Shown here: positions 48,843 through 55,739 of the stretch, one piece after another
Numbering within the stretch: the stretch's first letter is position 1
Layout: each line of letters starts with the position of its first letter
Source: Candidatus Moranbacteria bacterium RIFOXYA12_FULL_44_15
GTDB lineage: Bacteria; Patescibacteriota; Minisyncoccia; Moranbacterales; UBA2206
Direction: 5' to 3'
Length of the DNA: 55,739 nucleotides
Assembly: GCA_001784815.1 (NCBI GenBank)
Contig: MFSF01000012.1
Span: forward strand, 1 to 55,739
Program-made: the position numbers and the translations under genes
Notes under the pieces: model-generated
Database searches by the model: none
Seen by the model: only the letters and a program-made list of their open reading frames with translations
Told to the model about the DNA's origin: nothing

Positions 48843-48920
48843 CGAATCAGTTACAAATAAAAGCAAATGAAGGTACAAATTATTTGTAAGGTATTCGCTT
48901 AAATTCGTAAAAAATTTGTA
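48843..48920. repeat. cgaatg-type hairpin between rplV and rpsC
   Basis: GCGAATCAGTTACAAAT... and ATTCGCTTAAATTCGTAA pair imperfectly. Ends 2 nt before the rpsC ATG. Confidence 0.65.
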
Positions 48921-48922
48921 AT

Positions 48923-49567
48923 ATGGGACATAAAGTTAATCCAACCGGGTTTCGCATAGGGATCACTGAGAGCTGGAAATCCAAGTGGTTTGGAAAAAAA
49001 GAATACAAGAAAAACCTGAGGCAGGATATCGAGCTTCGAGTTGCCATAATGAAGAAGTGGAAGCAGGCGGCTATTGCGGGCGTCGTACTGGAACGGTCTG
49101 CCAAGATGATTCGGGTAATTATAAAGACTGCCCGTCCCGGAGTTCTGATTGGCCGGGGAGGGAGCGGAATCGAAGATATCAAACATTACATAGAAAACAA
49201 TTTTTTCAAAAGAGATAAATCCATAAATTTAAAATTAGAAGTTCAAGAGATAAAAAATCTGGAAGAAGACGCGTCAGTGGTCGCCCAAAATATGGCGGAG
49301 CAGATAGAAAAACGGATGCCTTTTCGCAGGATTATGAAATCGATGGCTGAACAGGTGATGAAGAACGGTATGATCAAGGGAGTAAAGCTGGAAATGTCCG
49401 GAAGATTGGGAGGAGCGGAAATGTCTCGGCGGGAGTGGATGTCAAAAGGGACATTGCCACTGCACACATTGCGGGCCGATATCGATTTTGCCAGAGCGAC
49501 TGCGTATACGACATACGGAACGATAGGCGTAAAGGTTTGGCTGTATAAAGGGGAAGTATTTGAATAA
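48923..49567 (+). CDS. rpsC: Ribosomal protein S3
   Basis: 214 residues. GHKVNPTGFRIGITESWKSKW, the KH loop RPGVLIGRGGSGIEDIK, and SGRLGGAEMSRREW are canonical. mRNA entry protein. No Shine-Dalgarno. Confidence 0.97.
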   Translation: MGHKVNPTGFRIGITESWKSKWFGKKEYKKNLRQDIELRVAIMKKWKQAAIAGVVLERSAKMIRVIIKTARPGVLIGRGGSGIEDIKHYIENNFFKRDKSINLKLEVQEIKNLEEDASVVAQNMAEQIEKRMPFRRIMKSMAEQVMKNGMIKGVKLEMSGRLGGAEMSRREWMSKGTLPLHTLRADIDFARATAYTTYGTIGVKVWLYKGEVFE

Positions 49568-49650
49568 TTACGAATGTTAGTTACAAATGCGAGCGAATGA
49601 AATTACGAATTTATTTGTAAACTATTCGCTGAAATTTGTAGGAATTTGCA
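49568..49650. repeat. cgaatg-type hairpin between rpsC and rplP
   Basis: ACGAATGTTAGTTACAAATGCGAGCGAATG pairs in part with ATTCGCTGAAATTTGTAGG. Ends 3 nt before rplP. Confidence 0.65.
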
Positions 49651-49653
49651 ATC

Positions 49654-50064
49654 ATGTTAATGCCACGCAAGGTAAAACATAGAAAGATCCAAAGAGGCGG
49701 AAGCATCAGAGGAAACGCCAATCGCGGGAGCGAGATCAGTTTTGGCAGTTTTGGTCTCAAGTCCGTTGGTTCCAGTTTGGTTTCTTCGCGGCAGATTGAA
49801 GCGGCGAGAAGGGCTATGACAAGATATATTCAAAGAGGCGGAAAAATCTGGATTAGAATATTTCCCGATAAACCGATGACCAAAAAGGGAGATGAAACCC
49901 CGATGGGAAAAGGAAAAGGAGCGGTGGATCATTTTGTGGCCGTTGTGAAACCGGGAAGAATTTTATTTGAAATGGACGGAGTGAAAAAAGAGATTGCTAA
50001 AGAAGCTATGCGCTTGGCGGCGTATAAACTAAATGTTAAGACCAGGTTTGTTGTTAAGGACTAA
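49654..50064 (+). CDS. rplP: Ribosomal protein L16
   Basis: 136 residues. Start [11 protein letters not shown] is the family start (a second ATG two codons on is less likely). [36 protein letters not shown] are canonical. Confidence 0.97.
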   Translation: MLMPRKVKHRKIQRGGSIRGNANRGSEISFGSFGLKSVGSSLVSSRQIEAARRAMTRYIQRGGKIWIRIFPDKPMTKKGDETPMGKGKGAVDHFVAVVKPGRILFEMDGVKKEIAKEAMRLAAYKLNVKTRFVVKD

Positions 50065-50076
50065 TAGCGGAATTAT

Positions 50077-50283
50077 ATGAAAGCGAAAGAATTGAGAGAA
50101 AAAGGAATAGAAGAACTCACGAAGCTTTTGGCGGAGAAAAGAGACTCTGTCAGGAAAGCCCGATTTGAAGTTGCCGCGAAACAGGCAAAAAATACCAAGC
50201 TTATCGGAAACGAGAAAAAAGATATCGCGAGAATTTTGACATTAATCCAGGAAAAACAAGGCGTAGCTAAACCTGCGGTATAA
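50077..50283 (+). CDS. rpmC: Ribosomal protein L29
   Basis: 68 residues, two-helix protein. MKAKELREKGIEELTKLLAE, then RKARFEVAAKQAKNTKLIGNEKKDIARILTLI. Follows rplP by 12 nt. Confidence 0.92.
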   Translation: MKAKELREKGIEELTKLLAEKRDSVRKARFEVAAKQAKNTKLIGNEKKDIARILTLIQEKQGVAKPAV

Positions 50284-50296
50284 AGAATAAAAAATT

Positions 50297-50545
50297 ATGG
50301 AAAAAAATTCCAAGGATAATAAAATATCAGCTAGGAAAAAAGGGGTTGTCGTGAGCGATAAATCCAATAAGACTGTTGTCGTTGCCGTGGAAAGCTTCAA
50401 GACGCATTCCAAATACCTCAAGAAGATAAAATCCACGAAGAAGTATAAGGTTCATGACGAAGAGAATAAATATAAGATTGGAGATGTGGTGGAAATTGTT
50501 CCAATGAGACCGATGAGCAAGGATAAATATTATAAAATAGCGTAA
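50297..50545 (+). CDS. rpsQ: Ribosomal protein S17
   Basis: 82 residues. KKGVVVSDKSNKTVVVAVES, SKYLKKIKSTKKYKVHDEEN, IGDVVEIVPMRPMSKDKYYKI. Confidence 0.95.
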   Translation: MEKNSKDNKISARKKGVVVSDKSNKTVVVAVESFKTHSKYLKKIKSTKKYKVHDEENKYKIGDVVEIVPMRPMSKDKYYKIA

Positions 50546-50551
50546 AATATT

Positions 50552-50917
50552 GTGATACAGGCGGAATCAAAATTGAAGGTAGCGGATAACTCGGGAGCTA
50601 AGGTCATCGAATGCTTCAAGGTTTTGGGCGGATCAAAGAGAAGGTTTGCCGGAATCGGAGACATTGTTGTGGCTTCCGTGAAATCGTCGGAACCGAGAGG
50701 AATGGTGAAGAAGGGAGACAAGGTGCGGGCGGTTATTGTTAGACAAAGGAAAGAACTGCGAAGAAAGGATGGGTCGTATATTCGATTTGATGAAAACGCG
50801 GCCGTGATTTTGGAAGGAAAGGAACCGAAAGGCACAAGAATTTTCGGTCCGATTGCCAGAGAAATACGGGACAAGGGATATAATAAAATTGTCTCACTGG
50901 CGCCGGAAGTACTATAG
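50552..50917 (+). CDS. rplN: Ribosomal protein L14
   Basis: 121 residues, GTG start. [73 protein letters not shown]. The family start M/V-I-Q supports GTG at 50552. Confidence 0.97.
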   Translation: MIQAESKLKVADNSGAKVIECFKVLGGSKRRFAGIGDIVVASVKSSEPRGMVKKGDKVRAVIVRQRKELRRKDGSYIRFDENAAVILEGKEPKGTRIFGPIAREIRDKGYNKIVSLAPEVL

Positions 50918-50918
50918 C

Positions 50919-51000
50919 AACGAATTTATTACGAATAAGGGCGAATGAAGTTACGAATTATTTGTAAAACATTCGCTAAAATTTGTAAAAAATTTGTATT
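50919..51000. repeat. cgaatg-type hairpin between rplN and rplX
   Basis: ACGAATTTATTACGAATAAGGGCGAATG pairs in part with ATTCGCTAAAATTTGTAAAAAATTTGT. 5 nt before rplX. Confidence 0.65.
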
Positions 51001-51005
51001 TTTTT

Positions 51006-51311
51006 ATGAGAATAAAGAAAAATGATATTGTTAAGATGATAGCGGGAAAAGATCGTGGGAAGACGGGCAAGGTTTTGCGTGTTTTGCCGAAAGACAGAAA
51101 AGCTGTTGTGGAAGGTTTGAATGTTGTTAAAAAACATACTCGTCCGAAAAGAGAAGGAGAAAAGGGCCAAAGAGTAGAAATTCCGAGAGGGGTGACTGTT
51201 TCAAATATGGCTTTGGTTTGCCCGAAGTGCGGGAAGACCTCTCGAATTGGGTATAAGACAACAGGGAAAATCAAGGTTAGGATTTGCAAGAAGTGCGGAT
51301 CAGAAATCTAG
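51006..51311 (+). CDS. rplX: Ribosomal protein L24 with zinc-finger tail
   Basis: 101 residues from ATG 51006 (TTG at 50994 rejected). IKKNDIVKMIAGKDRGKTGKVL is the KOW motif; the C-terminus CPKCGKTSRIGYKTTGKIKV with a final CKKCG makes a four-Cys site found in many but not all bacterial L24. Confidence 0.96.
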   Translation: MRIKKNDIVKMIAGKDRGKTGKVLRVLPKDRKAVVEGLNVVKKHTRPKREGEKGQRVEIPRGVTVSNMALVCPKCGKTSRIGYKTTGKIKVRICKKCGSEI

Positions 51312-51312
51312 C

Positions 51313-51411
51313 AGTTACGAACTACGAAATGAACGAAATACGAAATTACAAAAAAATACAAGAGTGCTAGTCTAAGAGTTTCGTAGTTCGCTTATTTCGT
51401 AGTTCGTAAAT
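51313..51411. repeat. cgaaatac-type hairpin between rplX and rplE
   Basis: GTTACGAACTACGAAATGAACGAAA pairs with TTTCGTAGTTCG..., almost the same text as 51983-52081, including CAAGAGTG/AATGACTAG loops. Confidence 0.85.
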
Positions 51412-51439
51412 TAAGAAAGTTTAATTAGTAGCAATAGTT

Positions 51440-51982
51440 ATGGTTAGCATTAGGGAAAAATATAAGAAAGAAGTCGTTGCGGAAATGAAGAAGAAGCTGG
51501 GCTTCAAGAACGACTCGGAAGCGCCTAAAATCGAGAAGGTTGTGGTTAATGTTGGAATTGGAAAATTTATTAAGGATTCCGGCATGGTTAGCGATATTTT
51601 GGAATCGCTCAAGACAATTGTCGGGCAAAAGCCTCTTATGACCAAGTCCAAAAAATCGATTGCCGGTTTCAAAATTCGGGAAGGTCTTGAGGTTGGCATG
51701 AAGGCGACATTGCGCGGAAAAAGAATGTGGGATTTTATTGAAAAGCTGGTTAGTTCGGCTATTCCTCGAATCAGGGATTTTCAAGGAATAAAAGAATCAT
51801 CCGTTGACAGCAGCGGCAATCTCAATCTCGGCATAAAAGAGCATCTCATTTTTCCGGAGATCCTGCCCGAGCAAGTAAAAAATATTTTCAGTTTAGAAGT
51901 TAATATAACCACTAGCGCCAAAAACAGAGAAGAGGGAATGGCATTATTCCGGGCGCTGGGATTTCCGATAGAGAAAAAATAG
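51440..51982 (+). CDS. rplE: Ribosomal protein L5
   Basis: 180 residues. KIEKVVVNVGIGKFIKDSGM, GQKPLMTKSKKSIAGFKIREG, GLKATLRG-type (GMKATLRGKRMWDFIEKL), NLGIKEHLIFPEI. Contacts 5S rRNA. Confidence 0.97.
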   Translation: MVSIREKYKKEVVAEMKKKLGFKNDSEAPKIEKVVVNVGIGKFIKDSGMVSDILESLKTIVGQKPLMTKSKKSIAGFKIREGLEVGMKATLRGKRMWDFIEKLVSSAIPRIRDFQGIKESSVDSSGNLNLGIKEHLIFPEILPEQVKNIFSLEVNITTSAKNREEGMALFRALGFPIEKK

Positions 51983-52081
51983 GTTACGAAATACGAAATG
52001 AACGAAATACGAAAATACGAAAAAATACAAGAATGACTAGTTCAAGAGTTTCGTAGTTCGCTAATTTCGTAGTTCGTAAAT
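51983..52081. repeat. cgaaatac-type hairpin between rplE and rpsZ
   Basis: GTTACGAAATACGAAATGAACGAAA pairs with TTTCGTAGTTCGCTAATTTCG. Near-duplicate of 51313-51411, about 0.6 kb apart in direct orientation. Confidence 0.85.
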
Positions 52082-52116
52082 GGCAGACTTAGTTAAAAGC
52101 TATAAACAACATTAGT

Positions 52117-52302
52117 ATGGCAAAGAAGTCAACAGAAGCAAGAGCGAGAAAAAAGCCGAAGTTTTCCACCCGAATCGTCAGGCGCTGTTGGAGATGCGGA
52201 AGAAAGCATGGGTATATGAGGCAGTTTGATATTTGTCGAATATGTTTTAGGGAGTTGGCCAGCACCGGTCAGATTCCGGGAGTTAAGAAATCTAGTTGGT
52301 AA
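52117..52302 (+). CDS. rpsZ: Ribosomal protein S14, zinc type
   Basis: 61 residues, the short zinc form: [23 protein letters not shown] gives CxxC...CxxC. Ends [14 protein letters not shown]. rpsH follows by 7 nt. Confidence 0.96.
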   Translation: MAKKSTEARARKKPKFSTRIVRRCWRCGRKHGYMRQFDICRICFRELASTGQIPGVKKSSW

Positions 52303-52309
52303 AATATTT

Positions 52310-52711
52310 ATGGATACTGTAGCACAAATGTTGACTAAAATAAGAAACGCCCAGATGGCTGGCAAAGAAGAGGTAGCGGTTAGCGCCTCTAAGTTGAAGA
52401 TGGCTATCGCGAAAATCCTCGAGAAAGAAGGTTTTATCGAGAAAGTGGTTCGGGTGGAGGACGGAAAGTTTTCCAACATTATAATGAAACTGAAATATTT
52501 CAAGATTTCCGGCACCAAGAGAATCCCGGCTATACAGGGAATAAAAAGGAAAAGCAAACAAGGTCAGAGACAGTATGTGAAAAATAAAGAATTGAAAAGC
52601 GTAAAAAATAATTTTGGCGTAGCGATAATTTCTACTTCGCTGGGGGTTATGACCGGGAAAGAATCGAAAGAGAAAGGGTTGGGAGGAGAATATATTTGCG
52701 AAGTCTGGTAA
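52310..52711 (+). CDS. rpsH: Ribosomal protein S8
   Basis: 133 residues from ATG 52310 (an in-frame ATG at 52226 lies inside rpsZ and is rejected). MDTVAQMLTKIRNAQMAGKE, FIEKVVRVEDGKF, VAIISTSLGVMTGKESKEKGLGGEYIC. Confidence 0.96.
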   Translation: MDTVAQMLTKIRNAQMAGKEEVAVSASKLKMAIAKILEKEGFIEKVVRVEDGKFSNIIMKLKYFKISGTKRIPAIQGIKRKSKQGQRQYVKNKELKSVKNNFGVAIISTSLGVMTGKESKEKGLGGEYICEVW

Positions 52712-52715
52712 AAAT

Positions 52716-53264
52716 ATGTCTAAAATAGGAAAAAAATCAATAGCGATTCCGGAAGGCGTGGAAGTGAAGATTGATGACAAGCGGAATGTTGAAATTAAGG
52801 GTCCCAAGGGGACGCTTGGTTTAAAGTTATATAAGGAAATCGAATTGGAAATTGAAGACAAAAAGATTTTAGTGAAAAAATCGGAAAAATTCAAGGAAGC
52901 TAACGCGTTTTGGGGATTAACCCGGGCGTTGGTGAACAATATGGTTACGGGAGTCAGCGCCGGATATGAGAAAAAGCTGGAGCTCAAGGGGGTCGGATTC
53001 AGGATGTCTCTTCAGGGCAAGAAATTGGTTATGGCGCTCGGTTTTTCCCATCCGGTGGAGATAGAGGTCCCGGAAAATATAATCGCGAAAGTGGAAGATA
53101 ATAATATACTCTCTATTTCAGGAATCGACAAGCAGGCGGTTGGGCAGTTTGCGGCTAACGTGAGGGCGCTCAAAAAAGTTGAGCCGTATAAAGGAAAAGG
53201 ATTCAGATACACGGACGAGCAGGTCAGAAGAAAAGTTGGAAAGAAGGCAGGTACAGCGAAATAG
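52716..53264 (+). CDS. rplF: Ribosomal protein L6
   Basis: 182 residues. [79 protein letters not shown]. Confidence 0.97.
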   Translation: MSKIGKKSIAIPEGVEVKIDDKRNVEIKGPKGTLGLKLYKEIELEIEDKKILVKKSEKFKEANAFWGLTRALVNNMVTGVSAGYEKKLELKGVGFRMSLQGKKLVMALGFSHPVEIEVPENIIAKVEDNNILSISGIDKQAVGQFAANVRALKKVEPYKGKGFRYTDEQVRRKVGKKAGTAK

Positions 53265-53314
53265 CGAATTCACGCGAATTTTTAAACGAATTATTACGAA
53301 TTGCGAATATCATT

Positions 53315-53665
53315 ATGGTAAAGTCAAGTAAGAATAAATTAAGATTACACAGGAAAAGAAGAATAAAGGCCAAGGTTTTTGGCACGGCTGAAAGACCTCG
53401 ACTTTGCGTTTTTCGAAGTCTTCAAAATATTTACGCCCAATTGGTGGATGATACTGAGGGGAAGACCTTGTTCTCTGCCAGTCTCAAAAAGATCAAGAAA
53501 TCCACGAATAACATCGAGGGAGCCAAAGAACTGGGCAAACTTATCGCGAAAGAGGCCGCGGACAAAAAGATAAAAGAGATTGTTTTTGATAGGTCGGGAT
53601 ATAAATATCACGGAAAAGTAAGAGCCCTCGCGGAAGGAGCGAGAGAAGGCGGACTTAAGTTCTAG
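53315..53665 (+). CDS. rplR: Ribosomal protein L18
   Basis: 116 residues. [65 protein letters not shown]. Binds 5S rRNA. The spacer before it (53265-53314) holds three short cgaat words. Confidence 0.97.
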   Translation: MVKSSKNKLRLHRKRRIKAKVFGTAERPRLCVFRSLQNIYAQLVDDTEGKTLFSASLKKIKKSTNNIEGAKELGKLIAKEAADKKIKEIVFDRSGYKYHGKVRALAEGAREGGLKF

Positions 53666-53667
53666 TA

Positions 53668-53748
53668 GCGATACAAATGACACAAATTGCATACGAATGA
53701 TACGAAAATATTTGTGGCATTCGTATGTAATTCGTAGATTAGTATCGC
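53668..53748. repeat. gcgatac-type hairpin between rplR and rpsE
   Basis: An 81-bp near-palindrome GCGATACAAATG...ATTAGTATCGC; right 35 bp nearly the same as at 38543 and 39131. Ends CTTGTAAATTATT then ATG of rpsE. Confidence 0.87.
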
Positions 53749-53760
53749 TTGTAAATTATT

Positions 53761-54285
53761 ATGGCTAGAGACAATAAAAGATTCAAGACCAAGCGGGAAA
53801 AACCTGAATATGACCAGAAGCTTTTGGATTTGGCGAGAGTAACCCGCGTAGTGAAAGGCGGACGGCGGTTTCGGTTTCGCGCGACTTTGGTTATCGGAAA
53901 CAGAAAAGGCAAAGTCGGTGTGGGAGTGGGGAAAGGGTCGGATGTTTCGGACGCCATAAAGAAAGCTTTCGACGATGCCAAGAAAAATATGATCACGGTC
54001 GGGCTGAGCAAAAATACCATCGCCCATGATGTTTATTGCAAAAAAGGAAGTGCTAAAATAATTTTAAAACCGGCGCCGGTTGGAAGAGGAATCGTAGCAG
54101 GTGGAGCGGTAAGAGCGGTCGTTGATTTTGCCGGCATCAAAGACATCGTTTCAAAATCTCTGGGAACAGCTAATAAGCTGAACGTCGCCAGGGCGGCAAT
54201 CGCGGCCTTGCAAATGCTGGAAAGTTCCAAGTTGAAAGCCGGGAAGATGGGGAGAATCGGAAAAAAGACAGAGGACGTAAAATAG
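53761..54285 (+). CDS. rpsE: Ribosomal protein S5
   Basis: 174 residues. LLDLARVTRVVKGGRRFRFRA, VVIGNRKGKVGVGVGKGSDV, APVGRGIVAGGAVRAVVDFAG, SLGTANKLNVARAA. Next gene should be rpmD in most bacteria but a palindromic element stands there. Confidence 0.97.
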   Translation: MARDNKRFKTKREKPEYDQKLLDLARVTRVVKGGRRFRFRATLVIGNRKGKVGVGVGKGSDVSDAIKKAFDDAKKNMITVGLSKNTIAHDVYCKKGSAKIILKPAPVGRGIVAGGAVRAVVDFAGIKDIVSKSLGTANKLNVARAAIAALQMLESSKLKAGKMGRIGKKTEDVK

Positions 54286-54305
54286 CGGGGAATTTAGAAA
54301 TTGAC

Positions 54306-54455
54306 GGCTTACGCGTTTGCCTCGTCTCGTCTCGCGATTCCGGCCGAATGTTCGTTTTTTATCGTTACACATTCCAATAGGGCGCAGATTAAGGGATATT
54401 CTTTCCCGCTTGCAAGCCTTCATAAGCTCACCGTTCCGAGTCAAACGCGTAAGTC
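54306..54455. repeat. Palindromic dispersed element, family A copy 3 (in the rpmD position)
   Basis: A 150-bp element with termini GGCTTACGCGTTTG...CAAACGCGTAAGTC. Shares long interior blocks with A2 (CCAATAGGGCGCA, AAGGGATA, TTCATAAGCTCACCGTTCCGAGTC). Lies between rpsE and rplO. Confidence 0.9.
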
Positions 54456-54476
54456 TTAAGATTAAGAAACTATATT

Positions 54477-54881
54477 ATGCAAATCAATACCTTACAACTA
54501 AACAGCAAAAAAAAGAAAAGAAAGACCATCGGGCGCGGCGGGAAGAAAGGTACTTATTCGGGACGGGGAAATAAGGGGCAAAAGGCTCGGAGCGGCGGAA
54601 ATGTCAATCCTCTTTTTGAAGGCGGCCGTTCGACTTTGGTTGATCATATGAAAAAGAAACGGGGATTCACTTCCAGAAATCCCAAAAATGTCATCGTGAA
54701 ATTTTCCGATTTGTCGAAAAAATTCGAATCAGGCGCCAAGATTACCATAGAAGACTTGATTAAAAATAATCTTGTTAAGAAAGTCGAGGTTAAACGCGGC
54801 GTGAAAATTCTCGGTCCGAAAGATGGCAAAAAAGAATTTTCTTTCGGAGAAAAAATACTTGTTTCAAAGTCGGTAAGCTAA
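54477..54881 (+). CDS. rplO: Ribosomal protein L15
   Basis: 134 residues. LNSKKKKRKTIGRGGKKGTY, SGRGNKGQKARSGG, KRGFTSRNPKNVIVKFSDL. Slightly short. Precedes secY by 42 nt. Confidence 0.95.
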   Translation: MQINTLQLNSKKKKRKTIGRGGKKGTYSGRGNKGQKARSGGNVNPLFEGGRSTLVDHMKKKRGFTSRNPKNVIVKFSDLSKKFESGAKITIEDLIKNNLVKKVEVKRGVKILGPKDGKKEFSFGEKILVSKSVS

Positions 54882-54923
54882 GGCGCCTACAAGAATACAA
54901 ATTCGTAGTTTCGTAGGAAATCA

Positions 54924-55739
54924 ATGCTTAACAAAGTTATCCAAATCTTCAAAATAAAAGAACTTCGGAATAAGATATTTTTTATTCTGGCGCTTTTGGT
55001 AGTTTTTCGTTTGGCTGCCAACATTCCCATTCCGGGCGTGGATCAGGAACGCCTCCGGGATTTTTTCCAGAACAATGAATTTTTCGGCCTGCTCAATCTT
55101 TTTTCCGGTTCCGGACTTTCCAGCATTTCCATCGTGATGCTGGGAGTGGGACCGTATATCACCGCCTCGATTATTATGCAGCTGATGACGATGATCATTC
55201 CGCGTTTGGAACAAATTTACAAAGAAGAAGGCGAAGCCGGCCGGCAAAAATTCAACCAGTGGACGCGCTGGCTGACGGTGCCGCTGGCGGCGATGCAAAC
55301 TTTCGGAATGACGGCGCTTTTTCGCAGCCAGGGAATCTTGGGCGCGGCCGGAACATTCGAGCTCGCCTCGATGATAATTATTGCCGTCGCCGGAACTGTT
55401 TTTCTGATGTGGCTGGGCGAACTTATTACCGAGAAAAAAATCGGCAATGGCGTGTCGCTGGTCATTTTTGCCGGAATTGTGTCAGGAATCCCTTCGGCAG
55501 TTTCACAGATTCTGGCCACCTGGGACTCTTCCCAATTTTTCACTTATCTCATTTTCTTGGCCATCATAATCGCTTCCGTGGCGGCGGTGGTTTTCATCAC
55601 TGAAGGCCAAAGAAACATTCCGGTTTCTTACGCCAAGCGGATTCGGGGCAACAAAATGTACGGCGGGACGTCCACTCATCTCCCTCTTCGCATCAACCAG
55701 GCCGGAGTGATCCCGATTATTTTCGCCATGTCAATCATG
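54924..55739 (+). CDS. secY: Protein translocase subunit SecY (partial, 3' end missing)
   Basis: 272 residues to the window edge, no stop. MLNKVIQIFKIKELRNKIFF, ANIPIPGVDQERL (plug region start), SIVMLGVGPYITASIIMQLM, GNGVSLVIFAGIVSG and RINQAGVIPIIFA match the first six or so helices of SecY. Core of the Sec export channel. Confidence 0.97.
   Translation, partial: MLNKVIQIFKIKELRNKIFFILALLVVFRLAANIPIPGVDQERLRDFFQNNEFFGLLNLFSGSGLSSISIVMLGVGPYITASIIMQLMTMIIPRLEQIYKEEGEAGRQKFNQWTRWLTVPLAAMQTFGMTALFRSQGILGAAGTFELASMIIIAVAGTVFLMWLGELITEKKIGNGVSLVIFAGIVSGIPSAVSQILATWDSSQFFTYLIFLAIIIASVAAVVFITEGQRNIPVSYAKRIRGNKMYGGTSTHLPLRINQAGVIPIIFAMSIM

Noticed and set aside
37085-53748. CRISPR array or tandem-repeat locus in the cgaat-rich spacers
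   Set aside because: The repeats are inverted arms of single hairpins without regular spacers; no cas gene is present.

Overview
ORGANISM. The window looks like a Candidate Phyla Radiation (Patescibacteria) genome, probably of the Parcubacteria/Moranbacteria type; this placement is inference, with no marker phylogeny done. The S10-spc-alpha order runs rpsJ to secY with no rpmD (L30) between rpsE and rplO, a known CPR trait. Ribosomal proteins carry low-complexity charged tails, most genes lack a Shine-Dalgarno, and the intergenic spaces are full of palindromes and small repeats. TGA is used as a normal stop (e.g. the fhs and amidase genes), which argues against Gracilibacteria/Absconditabacteria.

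LAYOUT. 1-2.5 kb: 5' end of a divergent O-antigen-ligase-like gene, a nitronate monooxygenase, and a tRNA cluster (Ala, Val, Ala, Arg) invaded by a small GIY-YIG nuclease gene. 2.5-13.4 kb is accessory: a ferritin-like protein, a three-gene operon (GHKL ATPase, STAS-like protein, membrane protein with a lysozyme-like domain), two AbiE type IV toxin-antitoxin loci, a TrmB regulator between two direct repeats, and a CCA-adding enzyme with repeat DNA inside its frame. 13.4-22 kb: one-carbon genes fhs-DUF2062-folD, tRNA-Leu pair, RluA, rplS, a second tRNA cluster containing an apparently split tRNA with tRNA-Phe nested inside it, two cell-wall hydrolases, idi and a TsaB-like mini-protein. 22-37 kb: rpoB-rpoC, a second TrmB regulator, a candidate structured RNA, ftsK-rodZ, recA, an adenylate-kinase-like gene and convergent rpmB. 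37-45 kb: M50 protease, rpsL-rpsG-fusA, a DUF4143 ATPase, two small unknown genes, tuf. 45-55.7 kb: rpsJ through a truncated secY.

MOST INTERESTING. (1) Five copies of a 131-152 bp palindromic element with the shared terminus ACTTACGCGTTTG; two unrelated interiors share it, and the ends show compensatory changes. One copy lies exactly in the rpmD slot. (2) A tRNA-Phe at the tip of a 19-bp perfect inverted repeat, itself inside what look like the two halves of another tRNA. (3) A GIY-YIG gene whose last codons are the first bases of tRNA-Val. (4) Long cgaat-rich hairpins that abut the start codons of core translation genes where no Shine-Dalgarno exists. (5) Three genes whose consensus promoter ends exactly 6 nt before ATG, implying leaderless mRNAs. 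(6) A three-way-junction RNA with a U-tract between rpsJ and rplC.

HOW THE GENES WORK TOGETHER. The right half is the transcription and translation core. The hydrolases, RodZ, FtsK, M50 protease and SecY serve the envelope and division. The left accessory part holds probable defence, plasmid-like or regulatory modules. All assignments come from reading motifs by eye; no database search was run.
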